NCBI GenBank assembly: GCA_937905825.1
Contig: CALCXM010000059.1
Location: forward strand, 1-64,000
Source of the DNA: an uncultured bacterium
Lineage (GTDB): Bacteria; Planctomycetota; UBA1135; GCA-002686595
Length of the DNA stretch: 64,000 bases
Direction of reading: 5' to 3'
Both the position numbers and the translations under genes were made by a program. Below, in pieces: positions 9,215 through 18,084 of the stretch. The notes under the pieces are model-generated. The model saw only the letters and a program-made list of their open reading frames with translations, ran no database searches and was not told the origin of the DNA. Within the stretch, counting starts at the first letter, position 1; the number at the start of each line of letters is the position of its first letter.

Positions 9215-10202
9215 AACCACGCCCAGCAAAGAACAGCCAGGCGAGCAGGGCGAGTCCGGTCAGGATCGCCATGGCCAGGCGCACGGAGGTCGGCGCGTGG
9301 GGACTGACATAGCCTTCGATCAATCCCGCGAGGATGAGCATCGATAGGGCTGGCACCAAGATGTGCAGGGCGCGCGGCAGTTCTAGCTTCATGGCATAGG
9401 CGCGGCTCCAGGGACCGGGCGCAATCCAAGCGCGCAGGAGAATGATTCCGGCCATTCCCGAGATGATGATCGCTTGAATCTCGAGCACCCCGTGGCACCA
9501 CAGGATCGAGGAGATGGCGGCGGTTTGATTCCAGTGGGCAGCGACCGCGGTGTAGACACCAAGCATCAACGCGTTGGTGGTCAGCATGTAGATGTACAAG
9601 GGCAGCGCGAGCCCCGCGGCGAACAGCATCACGCAGACCCCGATGTTGTGGGCCATGATTCTTGCGGCAAACATGGAAGACTCCCCGTGCTCGAAGGTGA
9701 AGTTTCCGCGGAAGGCCTCGCCGACTGGGGTGGCCTCTAGCTGAGCAATTTCATTGGCTACCATCCCGGGATGGAACAACGAAAAGGCCAGTTCCAAGTT
9801 TCCGGCAACGGCGAAGTAGGCAGCCACCGCAACGGAATAGAACATCAACAACGTGAAGCTGAGTAGCCTCCATTCCGCGCGCAGGGCCCGGGGCGAGTCC
9901 ACCGCCAGGATTTGCAGCAGCCGCCGGTACCAGGCTCTCTGGTCCTGACCGGCAGCGCGGTACAGAACCCCGTGGGCCCGTCGCAACAGGTCGCGAGTTT
10001 GATCGAGGGTGCCCTGGTCGCCCCCCTGAGTTTCTAGCCTTGCGTAGAGCGAAGAGGCGAAACGGTAAAGCTGCGGCAAGCTGCGCAACTCGCGCTCGGA
10101 GAGCTCGCGCTGCTGACGCCCGCGGGACCTGGCCAGCAGTTCGCGCAACTCTTGAAGCTTCTGCTTGTCTTCGGATTGCGGCGGCTCGGGAGGATCTTGC
10201 AC
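9183..10202 (-). CDS. Stage II sporulation protein M (SpoIIM/DUF95)-family membrane protein
   Basis: Polytopic membrane protein of about 339 residues. A charged, helical N-terminal cytoplasmic region (LQELRELLARSRGRQQREL) is followed by several hydrophobic segments. The diagnostic SpoIIM stretch NIGVCVMLFAAGLALPL and SILWCHGVLEIQAIIISG is visible. In non-sporulating bacteria this family usually sits beside RDD, MoxR and DUF58 genes; here an RDD gene is divergent and about 70 bp away. The GTG at 10202 is preferred since it leaves promoter space; a TTG at 10241 would add 13 residues. Its exact role (envelope or membrane-stress functions) is unknown. Confidence 0.85.
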   Translation of the reverse strand: MQDPPEPPQSEDKQKLQELRELLARSRGRQQRELSERELRSLPQLYRFASSLYARLETQGGDQGTLDQTRDLLRRAHGVLYRAAGQDQRAWYRRLLQILAVDSPRALRAEWRLLSFTLLMFYSVAVAAYFAVAGNLELAFSLFHPGMVANEIAQLEATPVGEAFRGNFTFEHGESSMFAARIMAHNIGVCVMLFAAGLALPLYIYMLTTNALMLGVYTAVAAHWNQTAAISSILWCHGVLEIQAIIISGMAGIILLRAWIAPGPWSRAYAMKLELPRALHILVPALSMLILAGLIEGYVSPHAPTSVRLAMAILTGLALLAWLFFAGRGSTTRTEHAPR

Positions 10203-10272
10203 GGGGGAATTCTGCCAAATGAGCCCTGGAGGTGCCCGCAAGAATCGGCATCATGGGCCCGTGCCAACACTC

Positions 10273-11040
10273 ATGATCGACACGGCGGAAGGCATCCGCA
10301 TCCGAACCGAGATCGCCGGTATTGGATCTCGGCAAGCGGCCGCCCTGCTCGACCTGTGTGTCTTGCTGGGCGGTTATGCGCTGGCCGTCATCCTTTTCTT
10401 TAGTTTTCAGATGCTCGCTGAGGGAGCTGGGCTTGAGGTTCTGACCCAGGTTTCGGATTTCGTTTTGGGCCTGATGCTCGGGGGCCTGATGCTCTCGTTC
10501 CCGATCTACTTCGCAGGCTTCCACTTGGCTTGGAGCGGCCAGACTCCGGGCAAGCGTGCGTTGAACATCCGCGCGGTGTCTGCCGATGGGGCGCCGGCCT
10601 CGACGATGCAGCACATCCTGCGTTCGATTTTTTGGGTCCTGGACGTCTTCTTGATGGTGCCTATTCCGATCGGGTCCATGCTGATCATCGTGACCCCGCG
10701 TTGCACACGATTGGGGGACATAGCGGCCGGCACCTTGGTCTTGCACGAACGCAATGCGGCGAGCTACGAAGAGCCTTGGGACACGGAGGCCTGGACCGGG
10801 CGCGAGAACAACCAACTCGGTTTGAGCCTTGGCATGGCTAGCCGTTTGCAAGAGGAGGACCGGCTGCTTTTGCGAGATGCGATCGGCCGCCGCGATCTAC
10901 CGGCGGAAACGCGCAACGACCTGTACGGGAAGATTGTGCAGAGCTATGGGGAGCGTTTGGGGTTCACTCCGTCCGGCAGTCGAACCGCTGCACTCAAGGA
11001 GCTGTACCTGTTCGTGCGCGAGGTTCGCTCCGCCAGGTGA
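10273..11040 (+). CDS. RDD-family membrane protein
   Basis: 255 residues. The N-terminal half has the RDD pattern: GSRQAAALLDLCVLLGG (first Arg/Asp), three hydrophobic segments, and TPGKRALNIRAV between helices, followed by RLGDIAAGTLVLHE. The C-terminal 90 residues are soluble and charged. The ATG at 10273 fits the RDD start; a GTG at 10261 is possible. The gene is divergent from the SpoIIM-family gene, a pairing often seen in one operon. RDD proteins are poorly characterised; some act in ion homeostasis, so function here is unassigned. Confidence 0.88.
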   Translation: MIDTAEGIRIRTEIAGIGSRQAAALLDLCVLLGGYALAVILFFSFQMLAEGAGLEVLTQVSDFVLGLMLGGLMLSFPIYFAGFHLAWSGQTPGKRALNIRAVSADGAPASTMQHILRSIFWVLDVFLMVPIPIGSMLIIVTPRCTRLGDIAAGTLVLHERNAASYEEPWDTEAWTGRENNQLGLSLGMASRLQEEDRLLLRDAIGRRDLPAETRNDLYGKIVQSYGERLGFTPSGSRTAALKELYLFVREVRSAR

Positions 11041-11081
11041 GTTGCGATGCGCGCGAGCCGCTGGATTGGAGGCGCGAAGCT

Positions 11082-11984
11082 CTATTCCTCGTCTTTCCAA
11101 TCCCGGCTCAAACGTCCGCGAAAGCCCTCTAGCTTGCGAATGTCCTCATCCGTGAAGCCACCCCGGGCAGGCGAACTGTGGCGCGCAGGGACTTCGTCTT
11201 CTGACTGAAACGAATCGGACTCCAGCTCTTGCTCGGGTTCCCTGGCACCACCCGTTGCGCGCGCGAAGGGGTTGCCACCCGCTTGGCCAAAGTTCGCGAA
11301 GGAGAAACCGCCACCCCCCAGTTTCTTCGCGCGCATCACGAACAGTTCTTTCTGTCCCATCAGCCAGACGTAGAGGGCGATGATCGGCACCAAAAAGAAC
11401 CCTTTCATGAAGCCGATGATGGCGGCGGCCAGGGCCACCGAGCGCCCGATGCGCACGGCCTTCTCGGTCGCTTCGAGCCAGTCGCACTTGGTTGCCAGCC
11501 AGGAGCGCAAGAGTCGACCGCCGTCCATGGGGAAGGCCGGTAGCAGATTGAAGAGCCCCAGGGCCAAGTTGATGCCGATGAAGGACTCGACGATCCCCGC
11601 GGCGAGGGAGGCCTCTCCGCCGACGATCAAGAGCAAGGGCGCTGCGACCAAGGCTAGGCCGACGTTTACCGCGGGACCTGCGATCGCGATCAAGGCCTCG
11701 ATCTTCGGGTCCTCGGGAACCTCTTCCATCCAGGCCGCACCCCCCAAGGGAGACAAAGTGATGTGCGAGACATTCACGCCGAAGTGCATGGCGACCCGGC
11801 TGTGGCCGAGTTCGTGCACGAGCACGCAGATCAAAACTGCGCCTAGGAAGAAGGCGGTGGGCCAGAAGGCGGAGGGGTCCCGCAGGGCGGCGAGCAAGGG
11901 GATCCCCGCAATCATCCAGAGCAAGAAGCGGCTCAGCCAGATCCGAATGCCGAAGACTTGTCCAAGCGGAATGCGATTGTTCAC
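11082..11984 (-). CDS. Site-2 protease, M50 family (SpoIVFB-like)
   Basis: 300-residue intramembrane zinc metalloprotease. HELGH at residues 57-61 supplies two zinc ligands and the catalytic Glu; NLLPAFPMDGGR around 146-157 supplies the aspartate ligand (D154). Hydrophobic segments flank both motifs. The C-terminal 90 residues are polar and disordered-looking (Ser/Glu/Arg rich), and no CBS or PDZ domain is seen. Such enzymes release membrane-tethered regulators such as anti-sigma factors; no target is visible nearby. The start ATG at 11984 overlaps only the unlikely upstream extension of the divergent AOR gene. Confidence 0.92.
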   Translation of the reverse strand: MNNRIPLGQVFGIRIWLSRFLLWMIAGIPLLAALRDPSAFWPTAFFLGAVLICVLVHELGHSRVAMHFGVNVSHITLSPLGGAAWMEEVPEDPKIEALIAIAGPAVNVGLALVAAPLLLIVGGEASLAAGIVESFIGINLALGLFNLLPAFPMDGGRLLRSWLATKCDWLEATEKAVRIGRSVALAAAIIGFMKGFFLVPIIALYVWLMGQKELFVMRAKKLGGGGFSFANFGQAGGNPFARATGGAREPEQELESDSFQSEDEVPARHSSPARGGFTDEDIRKLEGFRGRLSRDWKDEE

Positions 11985-12071
11985 GGGGTGGGGCAGGGGA
12001 AAGAGGGAGATCGACGCGCGGTCACCACCCGCGCCGATGTTCTACTATGGAACCACCAGGCAGTGAGTGAC

Positions 12072-14183
12072 ATGGGCATGTTCTTGGAAGAATGCGGACC
12101 GGAGTTTCGGCCGCGGATCTTACGGATCCAGTTGAATCGGCCAACGGGGCCGGCGGGGGAGGTTTCCAGCTCTGCGGAGGTCTGGCAGCACGCAGATCGT
12201 GATCTGGATTCCCTGGGCACGCTTTCCGGCTCGGCCTTGGCTCTCTGCCTGTTTTTGGGGGCGAAGCGCTCCGCAGCCGAGCTGCCGTGCTTGGTGATCG
12301 CGGTGGGCGCCGCCGTGCGCGCGGGCCTCCCAACCGCTTCGCGGGCGACCGTGGCCGGGATATCGCCGCTGACGGGCACCTACGTGGACAGTCAGGTGGG
12401 CGGCGGATTGGGCCGGCGCTTGGCTCAGATCTGCGATGCCCTTGTCCTAGAAGGGCAGTGTTTGGCCATGAAAGGGGCCGTTTTGGTCATTAATTTGGCC
12501 GGTTCAGCCCGATTGGAGGCGATTCCGGCTTTGGGGGGCCTCGCCATCCCAGAGCGTGCGAAGCACCTGAAGAGCCTCTTTCCCCAGTCCAGTGGTCTCT
12601 GCGTCGGATCCGCTGGGTCCGCGGGTGTGGCCTTTGCGTCCCTGGCGACCCTGGGAGATCCTCCGAGCTATTCCGGGCGTGGGGGGCTCGGGGCTCAACT
12701 GGGGTTCGCGGGCCTGGTGGCGCTGGTGGTGGAAGGTCCGGAACCGGAGGCTCCTGCGAAGGACCCGGCGTGGGCGGCCAAGCTAGATGAATCCGCGCAC
12801 TTGCGTGCCCGCGGCAGCGGCGGCACCTTCGAACTGCTGGATGCCTTCGCGGCTCGCGGCGACCTACGGGCGGACCCGGAATTGCGCTCTGGCTTTGCGA
12901 ACACTCTCGCGCGACGCGAGGCCTGTCCAGGTTGTCCGACCGCCTGCCGACATGTGGTGGCCCTGGGCGAGCGCCGCCTGCTCGGACGCTTTAGCGCGAC
13001 CCATCCACTCGGGCAACGTTTGGGGTTGGACTCCTCCGAAGATCAACTTCTCTTGCTCGAGGCGTGCAACGCCATCGGCGTGGACGCGGGGGAAACCGGC
13101 GCTGTGCTGGCGCTCCTGCAAAAGCAGCGCGAGCTCGCAGGTCAACCCACGGCGTTCGGCGATGTGCAGGCCCTGGTCATTGACGTGCAGGCGCTGCTGA
13201 GAGGAACGCCGCAGGTTCACGCACAGACCCAAGGCGCCCTTGCCTTTGCGACCTCGCTGGGGCTGGAGTTCAAGACGCCCACTTCGCGAGGTTCGGCGGT
13301 GCGCGCTGTTTCTGATTGCGCGTCGCTGCTTGGACAGTGTGTCAGTGTGCGGGGCAACGATCCCATGCGAGTGTTTCCCTTCCTCGCGGAGAATGGTGGT
13401 GACCGGGAACGTCTGGCGGAACTCTTCGCGCCGATCGAGTTGCCCGCGCAGACCTTCGATCCGAAGGTTTCCCTGGGCAAGGGGCGACTCGTGTGGTGGC
13501 ACGAGAACTTGGCCAATGTGGTGGACGCATCCGGTTTCTGCGCGTTCTCCGCCGCCGGTCTCTTGGGAGATGGATTGGGAAACCTGGACGACTTGGCGCA
13601 GTGGTTGGCCCTGCCGGGGCTCGTGCCGAGCGCCGAAGCTTTGCTAGCGGCCGGGGCGAGTTTGGTTCTGCTGCAAAGGGAATTGGCGGAGCGACTTGGC
13701 GAAGCGGCCGGGGCTGACCTGCCCCCGTGGGCCCAGGCTAGTTTGCGCGAACCAGGAATGTGGGACGAATACCGCCAGCTGCGCGGCTTGACGGACGCCG
13801 GTCGCGTCGCAGCGCAAGCGCGCGCGACGATTGGCACAGTGGGCATCTTGAGCTTCGGGCTGCGAGGGCTGGCCCCCGTGAACTGCGAGCGGGTCGCACC
13901 CAGCCCAGCGCAAGAACGGACCCCGGGGCAAGTTCATCTGGCGGCCTCCGGGGCCCTCGCCAAAGCCCTCAGTGGGGGCGCTGCCTTTGCCACCCGACTA
14001 CCCCTGTCCCTCGGCAGTCTTCTGCGCGAAATCGCCACCGAACGACCCGCAAGTGCCGAATGGTTGTGGGGAGCATCGGGAGCTGTGGTCAGCGTCTACC
14101 GCGACACCGAACGCTTGCAGCCGGACACGCTGGTGCAGGACGGTGACCGTCTGGACCTGGTTTTGGCGATCAGTGGCGGTTAG
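12072..14183 (+). CDS. Aldehyde ferredoxin oxidoreductase-like protein fused to a C-terminal MoaD-like domain
   Basis: 703 residues from the ATG at 12072 (a second ATG lies two codons on). The body matches the tungsten/molybdenum AOR family: GYAGISPLTG-like segment (ISPLTGTYVDSQVGG), GRGGLGAQLG, and the [4Fe-4S] ligands C285-x2-C288-x3-C292 with a fourth Cys at 490 in the DASGFCAF context, the spacing known from Pyrococcus AOR. Residues of about 622-703 look like a MoaD/ThiS ubiquitin-fold: SLGSLLREIA, then PDTLVQDGDRLDLVLAISGG, with Gly-Gly as the last two residues. In other genomes the MoaD-like protein is usually a separate neighbour gene. The likely substrate is an aldehyde or another carbonyl compound with ferredoxin; the AOR part is divergent so activity is unproven. 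Next gene, a GT9 enzyme, starts 110 bp later. Confidence 0.85.
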   Translation: MGMFLEECGPEFRPRILRIQLNRPTGPAGEVSSSAEVWQHADRDLDSLGTLSGSALALCLFLGAKRSAAELPCLVIAVGAAVRAGLPTASRATVAGISPLTGTYVDSQVGGGLGRRLAQICDALVLEGQCLAMKGAVLVINLAGSARLEAIPALGGLAIPERAKHLKSLFPQSSGLCVGSAGSAGVAFASLATLGDPPSYSGRGGLGAQLGFAGLVALVVEGPEPEAPAKDPAWAAKLDESAHLRARGSGGTFELLDAFAARGDLRADPELRSGFANTLARREACPGCPTACRHVVALGERRLLGRFSATHPLGQRLGLDSSEDQLLLLEACNAIGVDAGETGAVLALLQKQRELAGQPTAFGDVQALVIDVQALLRGTPQVHAQTQGALAFATSLGLEFKTPTSRGSAVRAVSDCASLLGQCVSVRGNDPMRVFPFLAENGGDRERLAELFAPIELPAQTFDPKVSLGKGRLVWWHENLANVVDASGFCAFSAAGLLGDGLGNLDDLAQWLALPGLVPSAEALLAAGASLVLLQRELAERLGEAAGADLPPWAQASLREPGMWDEYRQLRGLTDAGRVAAQARATIGTVGILSFGLRGLAPVNCERVAPSPAQERTPGQVHLAASGALAKALSGGAAFATRLPLSLGSLLREIATERPASAEWLWGASGAVVSVYRDTERLQPDTLVQDGDRLDLVLAISGG

Positions 14184-14293
14184 GCGAATAGGCCCAGAAG
14201 GGCCCGGGATCCCGCTCGAGACGGTTGGTGCCCTGGAATTCGCGGGGTATGCTTTTCGCCCTCAGCGGCAGCAAGCCCACGACGAACGACCCC

Positions 14294-15355
14294 GTGACAC
14301 GAATCCTCATCATCAAAATCGGCGCCCTGGGAGACGTGTTGAGGACCACCTCGATCCTTCCTGGCTTGCACGAGGCCCATCCCGGTGCGCACATCGAATG
14401 GGTGACCGCGGCCTCTGCGGAGGAGTTGGTGACGGGCAACCCGCTCGTCGCGAAGACGCACTTGGTCGACCCCAACAGCGCCTCGGAATTCCGCGCTCTG
14501 GGCGACAAGTTGGCCGAGGAGACTTGGCAATGGGTGATCTCGCTCGATGACGAAGCGTTGAGCTGTGCGCTCGCCACGCAGGTCGGAACGGAGAAGTGTT
14601 CGGGGGCCTTTGCGAAAGACGATGGGCAGTTGTTCTACACCGATGACGTGGCCCCCTGGTTCGACATGGGGCTCATGTCGCGGCGCGGCAAAGAGGTCGC
14701 GGATCGCATGAAGGTGGAGAACCAGAGATCGCACGCGGAGATCTACGCGCAGATGCTTGGCATCCCCATGGGCAGGCCGGCATTGGAACTCCCTCAGGAA
14801 CTCTTGCAACGGGCTGCGTCGCAGCTAGCGGGCACCTCCCGCGAGAGTTCGAAACGCTTGATCGGATTGAACACCGCGGCGGCCGGTCGTTGGACCTCGA
14901 AAGCGTTGCCGCCGGAGCGCGTGGTCGAATTTGCCGCACGCCTGCACCATGAACTCGATGGGGAAGTCACCTTCGTCTTGCTAGGTGGGCGCGATGAGGC
15001 GCCGCGCAATGCGGGTTTGCTCGCGCAGCTGCGGGGCCACCCGGAAGGCCTGGACGTGATCGATGGGGGGACGGAAAATTCCACTTTGGAGTTCGCCGCC
15101 CTGATCGATGGCCTCGACTTGCTGCTGACCAGCGACAGCTTGGCCCTGCATATCGGAGTTGCGCGCAACACGCCAATCGTCGCCTTCTTCGCCCCGACCT
15201 CGGCGGCCGAGATTGAGCTCTATGGCTTGGGGCACAAAGTGATGAGCCAAAGCGCAGACTACTGCTCGTTCCGGCCCGATGCAGACAACCGCACGATCAC
15301 CGCCGAACGGCTGGTGGACGCGGTCTGCGATGTTCTCCGCGACCACAGGAGCTAG
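14294..15355 (+). CDS. Glycosyltransferase family 9 (heptosyltransferase-like)
   Basis: 353 residues. The N-terminus RILIIKIGALGDVLRTTSILPGL is the GT9 signature that binds the base of ADP-heptose. The second domain has LIGLNTAAAGRWTSKALPPE and LLTSDSLALHIGVARNTPIVAFFAPTS, the nucleotide-sugar side. The family adds L-glycero-D-manno-heptose to LPS core sugars at the inner membrane. The GTG at 14294 is chosen because it places the motif at the very N-terminus; an ATG at 14249 is possible. It lies directly before a small membrane-protein gene (4-bp gap). Acceptor specificity cannot be told from sequence. Confidence 0.9.
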   Translation: MTRILIIKIGALGDVLRTTSILPGLHEAHPGAHIEWVTAASAEELVTGNPLVAKTHLVDPNSASEFRALGDKLAEETWQWVISLDDEALSCALATQVGTEKCSGAFAKDDGQLFYTDDVAPWFDMGLMSRRGKEVADRMKVENQRSHAEIYAQMLGIPMGRPALELPQELLQRAASQLAGTSRESSKRLIGLNTAAAGRWTSKALPPERVVEFAARLHHELDGEVTFVLLGGRDEAPRNAGLLAQLRGHPEGLDVIDGGTENSTLEFAALIDGLDLLLTSDSLALHIGVARNTPIVAFFAPTSAAEIELYGLGHKVMSQSADYCSFRPDADNRTITAERLVDAVCDVLRDHRS

Positions 15356-15359
15356 GACG

Positions 15360-15566
15360 ATGCATTCGAAGACTCTCTGGAAAATCGGCAAGGTGTTGGA
15401 AGGGCTGGGGCTCGTGATCGTCCTTGCGGGGGTGATGGTGAGCATCAACCTCGGAATGGAAGATCAAACCCTGGGCTCCATGAATGCCGAACTCCAGGGG
15501 TTGGGGGTCGGCATGGGATTCTTCCTGAGCGGCTACCTGCTGGAGCGCTGGGCAGGCAAAAAATAG
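15360..15566 (+). CDS. Small two-helix membrane protein, unknown function
   Basis: 68 residues, start ATG 4 bp after the GT9 stop. Two hydrophobic segments (VLEGLGLVIVLAGVMVSI and GLGVGMGFFLSGYLLERW) with a short loop. The basic N-terminus and the Lys-rich end suggest both termini are cytoplasmic. No family is recognised. Close coupling to the heptosyltransferase gene makes co-expression likely, so an envelope role is plausible. Confidence 0.65.
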   Translation: MHSKTLWKIGKVLEGLGLVIVLAGVMVSINLGMEDQTLGSMNAELQGLGVGMGFFLSGYLLERWAGKK

Positions 15567-15757
15567 GTGAGAGACCCCTTTCTAGGGGCCTGAGGGCATC
15601 TTTACAGGAAGCGGTGCAAGGATTCCCGAGCGCTAATCGGGCCTTTGGGGTAGCCTTTGTGGAGCCTTCCCGCCCCTGCTGGCCAATACGCGGTCAGTAG
15701 ACGGATTGATGCGGGCACTTTTATAGACCCCCCCCTCACCTCCCGAGCACACAACTA

Positions 15758-17953
15758 ATGTCTTCGAACAAAACCCACCTGAGCTGGATTGCAGGTGCTC
15801 TCGGTGTCGTCACCCTAAGCGGTGCGGCCCAGGCCCAGTTCTCGAATAACACGACCGACATTCCGTCGGGCAACCCCGGCAACAACTCCAAGACGGAGAA
15901 CGTCGACTTTGGCGATGTTGATCAAGACGGTGACTGGGACGCAGTCTTCGCCGATGGCGCTGACTCCGACCAAGATCAGAACCGCATCTGGATCAACCGT
16001 GGCCCCGGCGCGAACCTCGGCAAGTTCCAGGACGAAACCGGTAGCCGGTTCCCCTCGATCAACGACCAGAGCCGCGACATTGAGTTCGTCGACTTCGACA
16101 ACGACTCCGACATCGACCTCTACATCTCGAACACCGCTGCGCTCGTTGCCCAAGGCAACCGCTGGTGGCGCAACACGGGCGTCGGCTCTGGCTCCTACGT
16201 GGACGAGACAGCCGCTCGCTGGATTGGCTTGAACAGCGCCAACTCTTCGATCGCCGCTAGCCAGCTGCTCGGCAACGGAACCTTCATCGACTTCTCCTGT
16301 GACTGCGACTTCGGAGATATCGACAACGACGGCGACATGGACCTCTTCCACTCCAGCTACGGCGGAGTGTTTGGTGGCCAGGTGCCCTCGCGCATCTTCC
16401 TGAACGACGGCGCAGGCTTCTTCGAAGAGTTCAACCCCTCGGGCTTCAAGCTCTCCGGCCAGACGATCAGCAGCGGCAACCCGGGCCTCTGGTGTGAAGG
16501 CACCCAGTCCTCGAACACCAACAACTCGACCGGCGCCAACTGCGACATCGCGTCTAGCGCATTGGACATCGACTTCGGCGACATCGACGGCGACTTTGAC
16601 TTGGACGTCCTGCACGGCGCCCGTCAGGAAGAGCCCCGTCTCTTCATCAACCGTCTCGAAGAGAACGGCGGCGTTCTCGGTTTCCGCGACGTGACCGGCT
16701 CCAACTTCCCGGCCAACCACTCCTCGGGCAACGGCCACTACGAGCAGGAGATGGGCGACCTCGACGGCGACGGCGACCTCGACATCTACGGCTTGAACTG
16801 GAACGCTGGCTTCGGTTTCACCGACATCACGCTCAGGAACAACGGCGACGGTACGTTCGGCAACATGACGAACCTCTCCGGCTCCAGCGCGGACGACAAC
16901 GAAGGCGACTTCCTCGACTACGACAACGACGGTGACCTCGACCTGTTCGTGGCCAACTTCTCGGGAAACGACAAGCTCTACCGCAACAACAACAATGGCG
17001 GAGCGAACTTCAGCTTCACCCAGGTGAGCTTCCCCTCCTCCCCGCAGACCGGCCTCGACGCCGACTGCTGCGACGTGGACGGTGACGGCGACTACGACAT
17101 CTTCGTCGCCAACGACTTCAACGCGGCGAACCGCTACTGGGAGAACACCACCCAGATCCCCGACACGCACGCTCCGTACCTGCCCAACATCGAGCAGGCA
17201 CCGAACCGCAACGCTGGCCCGGCACCTACGGTGGTCCGCGTTCACGTCTACGACAACGCTCCGTACTACATCACCTGGTACAACGTCACGACCTGCACCT
17301 ACACGGTGAATGGTTCCGGCGGAGCGACTGTTCCTGCCCTGAGTTCCGGTGGCCAGGTCTTCCGCGCGGAGATCCCCGGCAACTTGGTCGGCACCGTCGC
17401 TTACTACTTCACCTCGAGTGACGAGTACGGCAACACGGCTAGCTCGGCAACCCGCAGCTTCATCGGCTCGAACGGTGGTTCGGTCCCCGGCAACGCTTAC
17501 TGCCTCGGTGACGGCACCGGCGGTGCTTGCCCCTGTGGCGCGAACGGCAACGCTGGCGAAGGCTGTGCCAACACCAGTGGCGCTGGCGCAACCCTGGTCG
17601 CTTTCGGTTCGGCCGCCTTCTCCAACGACACCCTCGGCTTCTCGGTCGCTGGTGTCCCCGGAGCCAAGCCCGGCCTGCTGCTGAAAGGCAACAACCAAGT
17701 GAACGGCGGCCTCGGCAACCCGGCTGGCGACGGCCTCATCTGTACCGCTGGTGGCAGCAAGCGCTCCCACGTCCAAGTGACGAACGTTTCTGGCGCAACG
17801 GACTTCACCAACTGGAACGGTGCTGGCCTCGGCAGCGTCGCCAACGTCGGTGTCCCCACGAACTTCCAGTTCTGGTACCGCGACCCGAGCAACACCTGCT
17901 CCGGCTCTGGCTTCAACTTCTCGAACGCTTGGACCCTGACCTACCTTCCGTAA
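15758..17953 (+). CDS. Large exported FG-GAP/VCBS repeat protein with shared C-terminal module
   Basis: 731 residues with a signal peptide (KTHLSWIAGALGVVTLSGAAQAQ). Residues of about 45-470 hold FG-GAP-like beta-propeller repeats, each marked by an Asp-rich calcium loop (DVDQDGDWD, DIDNDGDMD, DLDGDGDLD, DYDNDGDLD, DVDGDGDYD). A beta-sandwich-like segment follows (VVRVHVYDNAPYYITWYN to YYFTSSDEYGNT). The last 150 residues begin YCLGDGTGGACPCG and end WYRDPSNTC...FNFSNAWTLTYLP, the module shared with three other exported proteins here. It is probably a surface or adhesin-like protein. A strong terminator follows. There is no good Shine-Dalgarno sequence. Confidence 0.92.
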   Translation: MSSNKTHLSWIAGALGVVTLSGAAQAQFSNNTTDIPSGNPGNNSKTENVDFGDVDQDGDWDAVFADGADSDQDQNRIWINRGPGANLGKFQDETGSRFPSINDQSRDIEFVDFDNDSDIDLYISNTAALVAQGNRWWRNTGVGSGSYVDETAARWIGLNSANSSIAASQLLGNGTFIDFSCDCDFGDIDNDGDMDLFHSSYGGVFGGQVPSRIFLNDGAGFFEEFNPSGFKLSGQTISSGNPGLWCEGTQSSNTNNSTGANCDIASSALDIDFGDIDGDFDLDVLHGARQEEPRLFINRLEENGGVLGFRDVTGSNFPANHSSGNGHYEQEMGDLDGDGDLDIYGLNWNAGFGFTDITLRNNGDGTFGNMTNLSGSSADDNEGDFLDYDNDGDLDLFVANFSGNDKLYRNNNNGGANFSFTQVSFPSSPQTGLDADCCDVDGDGDYDIFVANDFNAANRYWENTTQIPDTHAPYLPNIEQAPNRNAGPAPTVVRVHVYDNAPYYITWYNVTTCTYTVNGSGGATVPALSSGGQVFRAEIPGNLVGTVAYYFTSSDEYGNTASSATRSFIGSNGGSVPGNAYCLGDGTGGACPCGANGNAGEGCANTSGAGATLVAFGSAAFSNDTLGFSVAGVPGAKPGLLLKGNNQVNGGLGNPAGDGLICTAGGSKRSHVQVTNVSGATDFTNWNGAGLGSVANVGVPTNFQFWYRDPSNTCSGSGFNFSNAWTLTYLP

Positions 17954-17973
17954 GTCAGACCTAGCTCCGAATT

Positions 17974-18018
17974 CTCGGGCCGTCTCCCATTCAGTTGGGA
18001 GGCGGCCCGAGTTCTTTT
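17974..18018 (+). terminator. Strong Rho-independent terminator after the FG-GAP gene
   Basis: A 16-bp stem (17974-17989 with 17996-18011, one G-T wobble, loop TTCAGT) is followed by TTCTTTTCC. It starts 20 bp after the stop of the FG-GAP gene and separates it from the radical SAM gene group. Confidence 0.9.
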
Positions 18019-18084
18019 CCGATGAACTGCTGGCAGAGGGTGGGGGAGCCTGACAGGGCCACCCCGGGAGGGTACTCTTGGGGC

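Noticed and set aside
11958..12071. Upstream extension of the AOR-like gene
   Set aside because: It overlaps the start of the divergent M50 protease and has no family similarity; ATG 12072 fits better.
15580..15594. CCCCTTTCTAGGGG hairpin after the small membrane-protein gene
   Set aside because: Only a 5-bp stem with no T tail; not convincing as a terminator.
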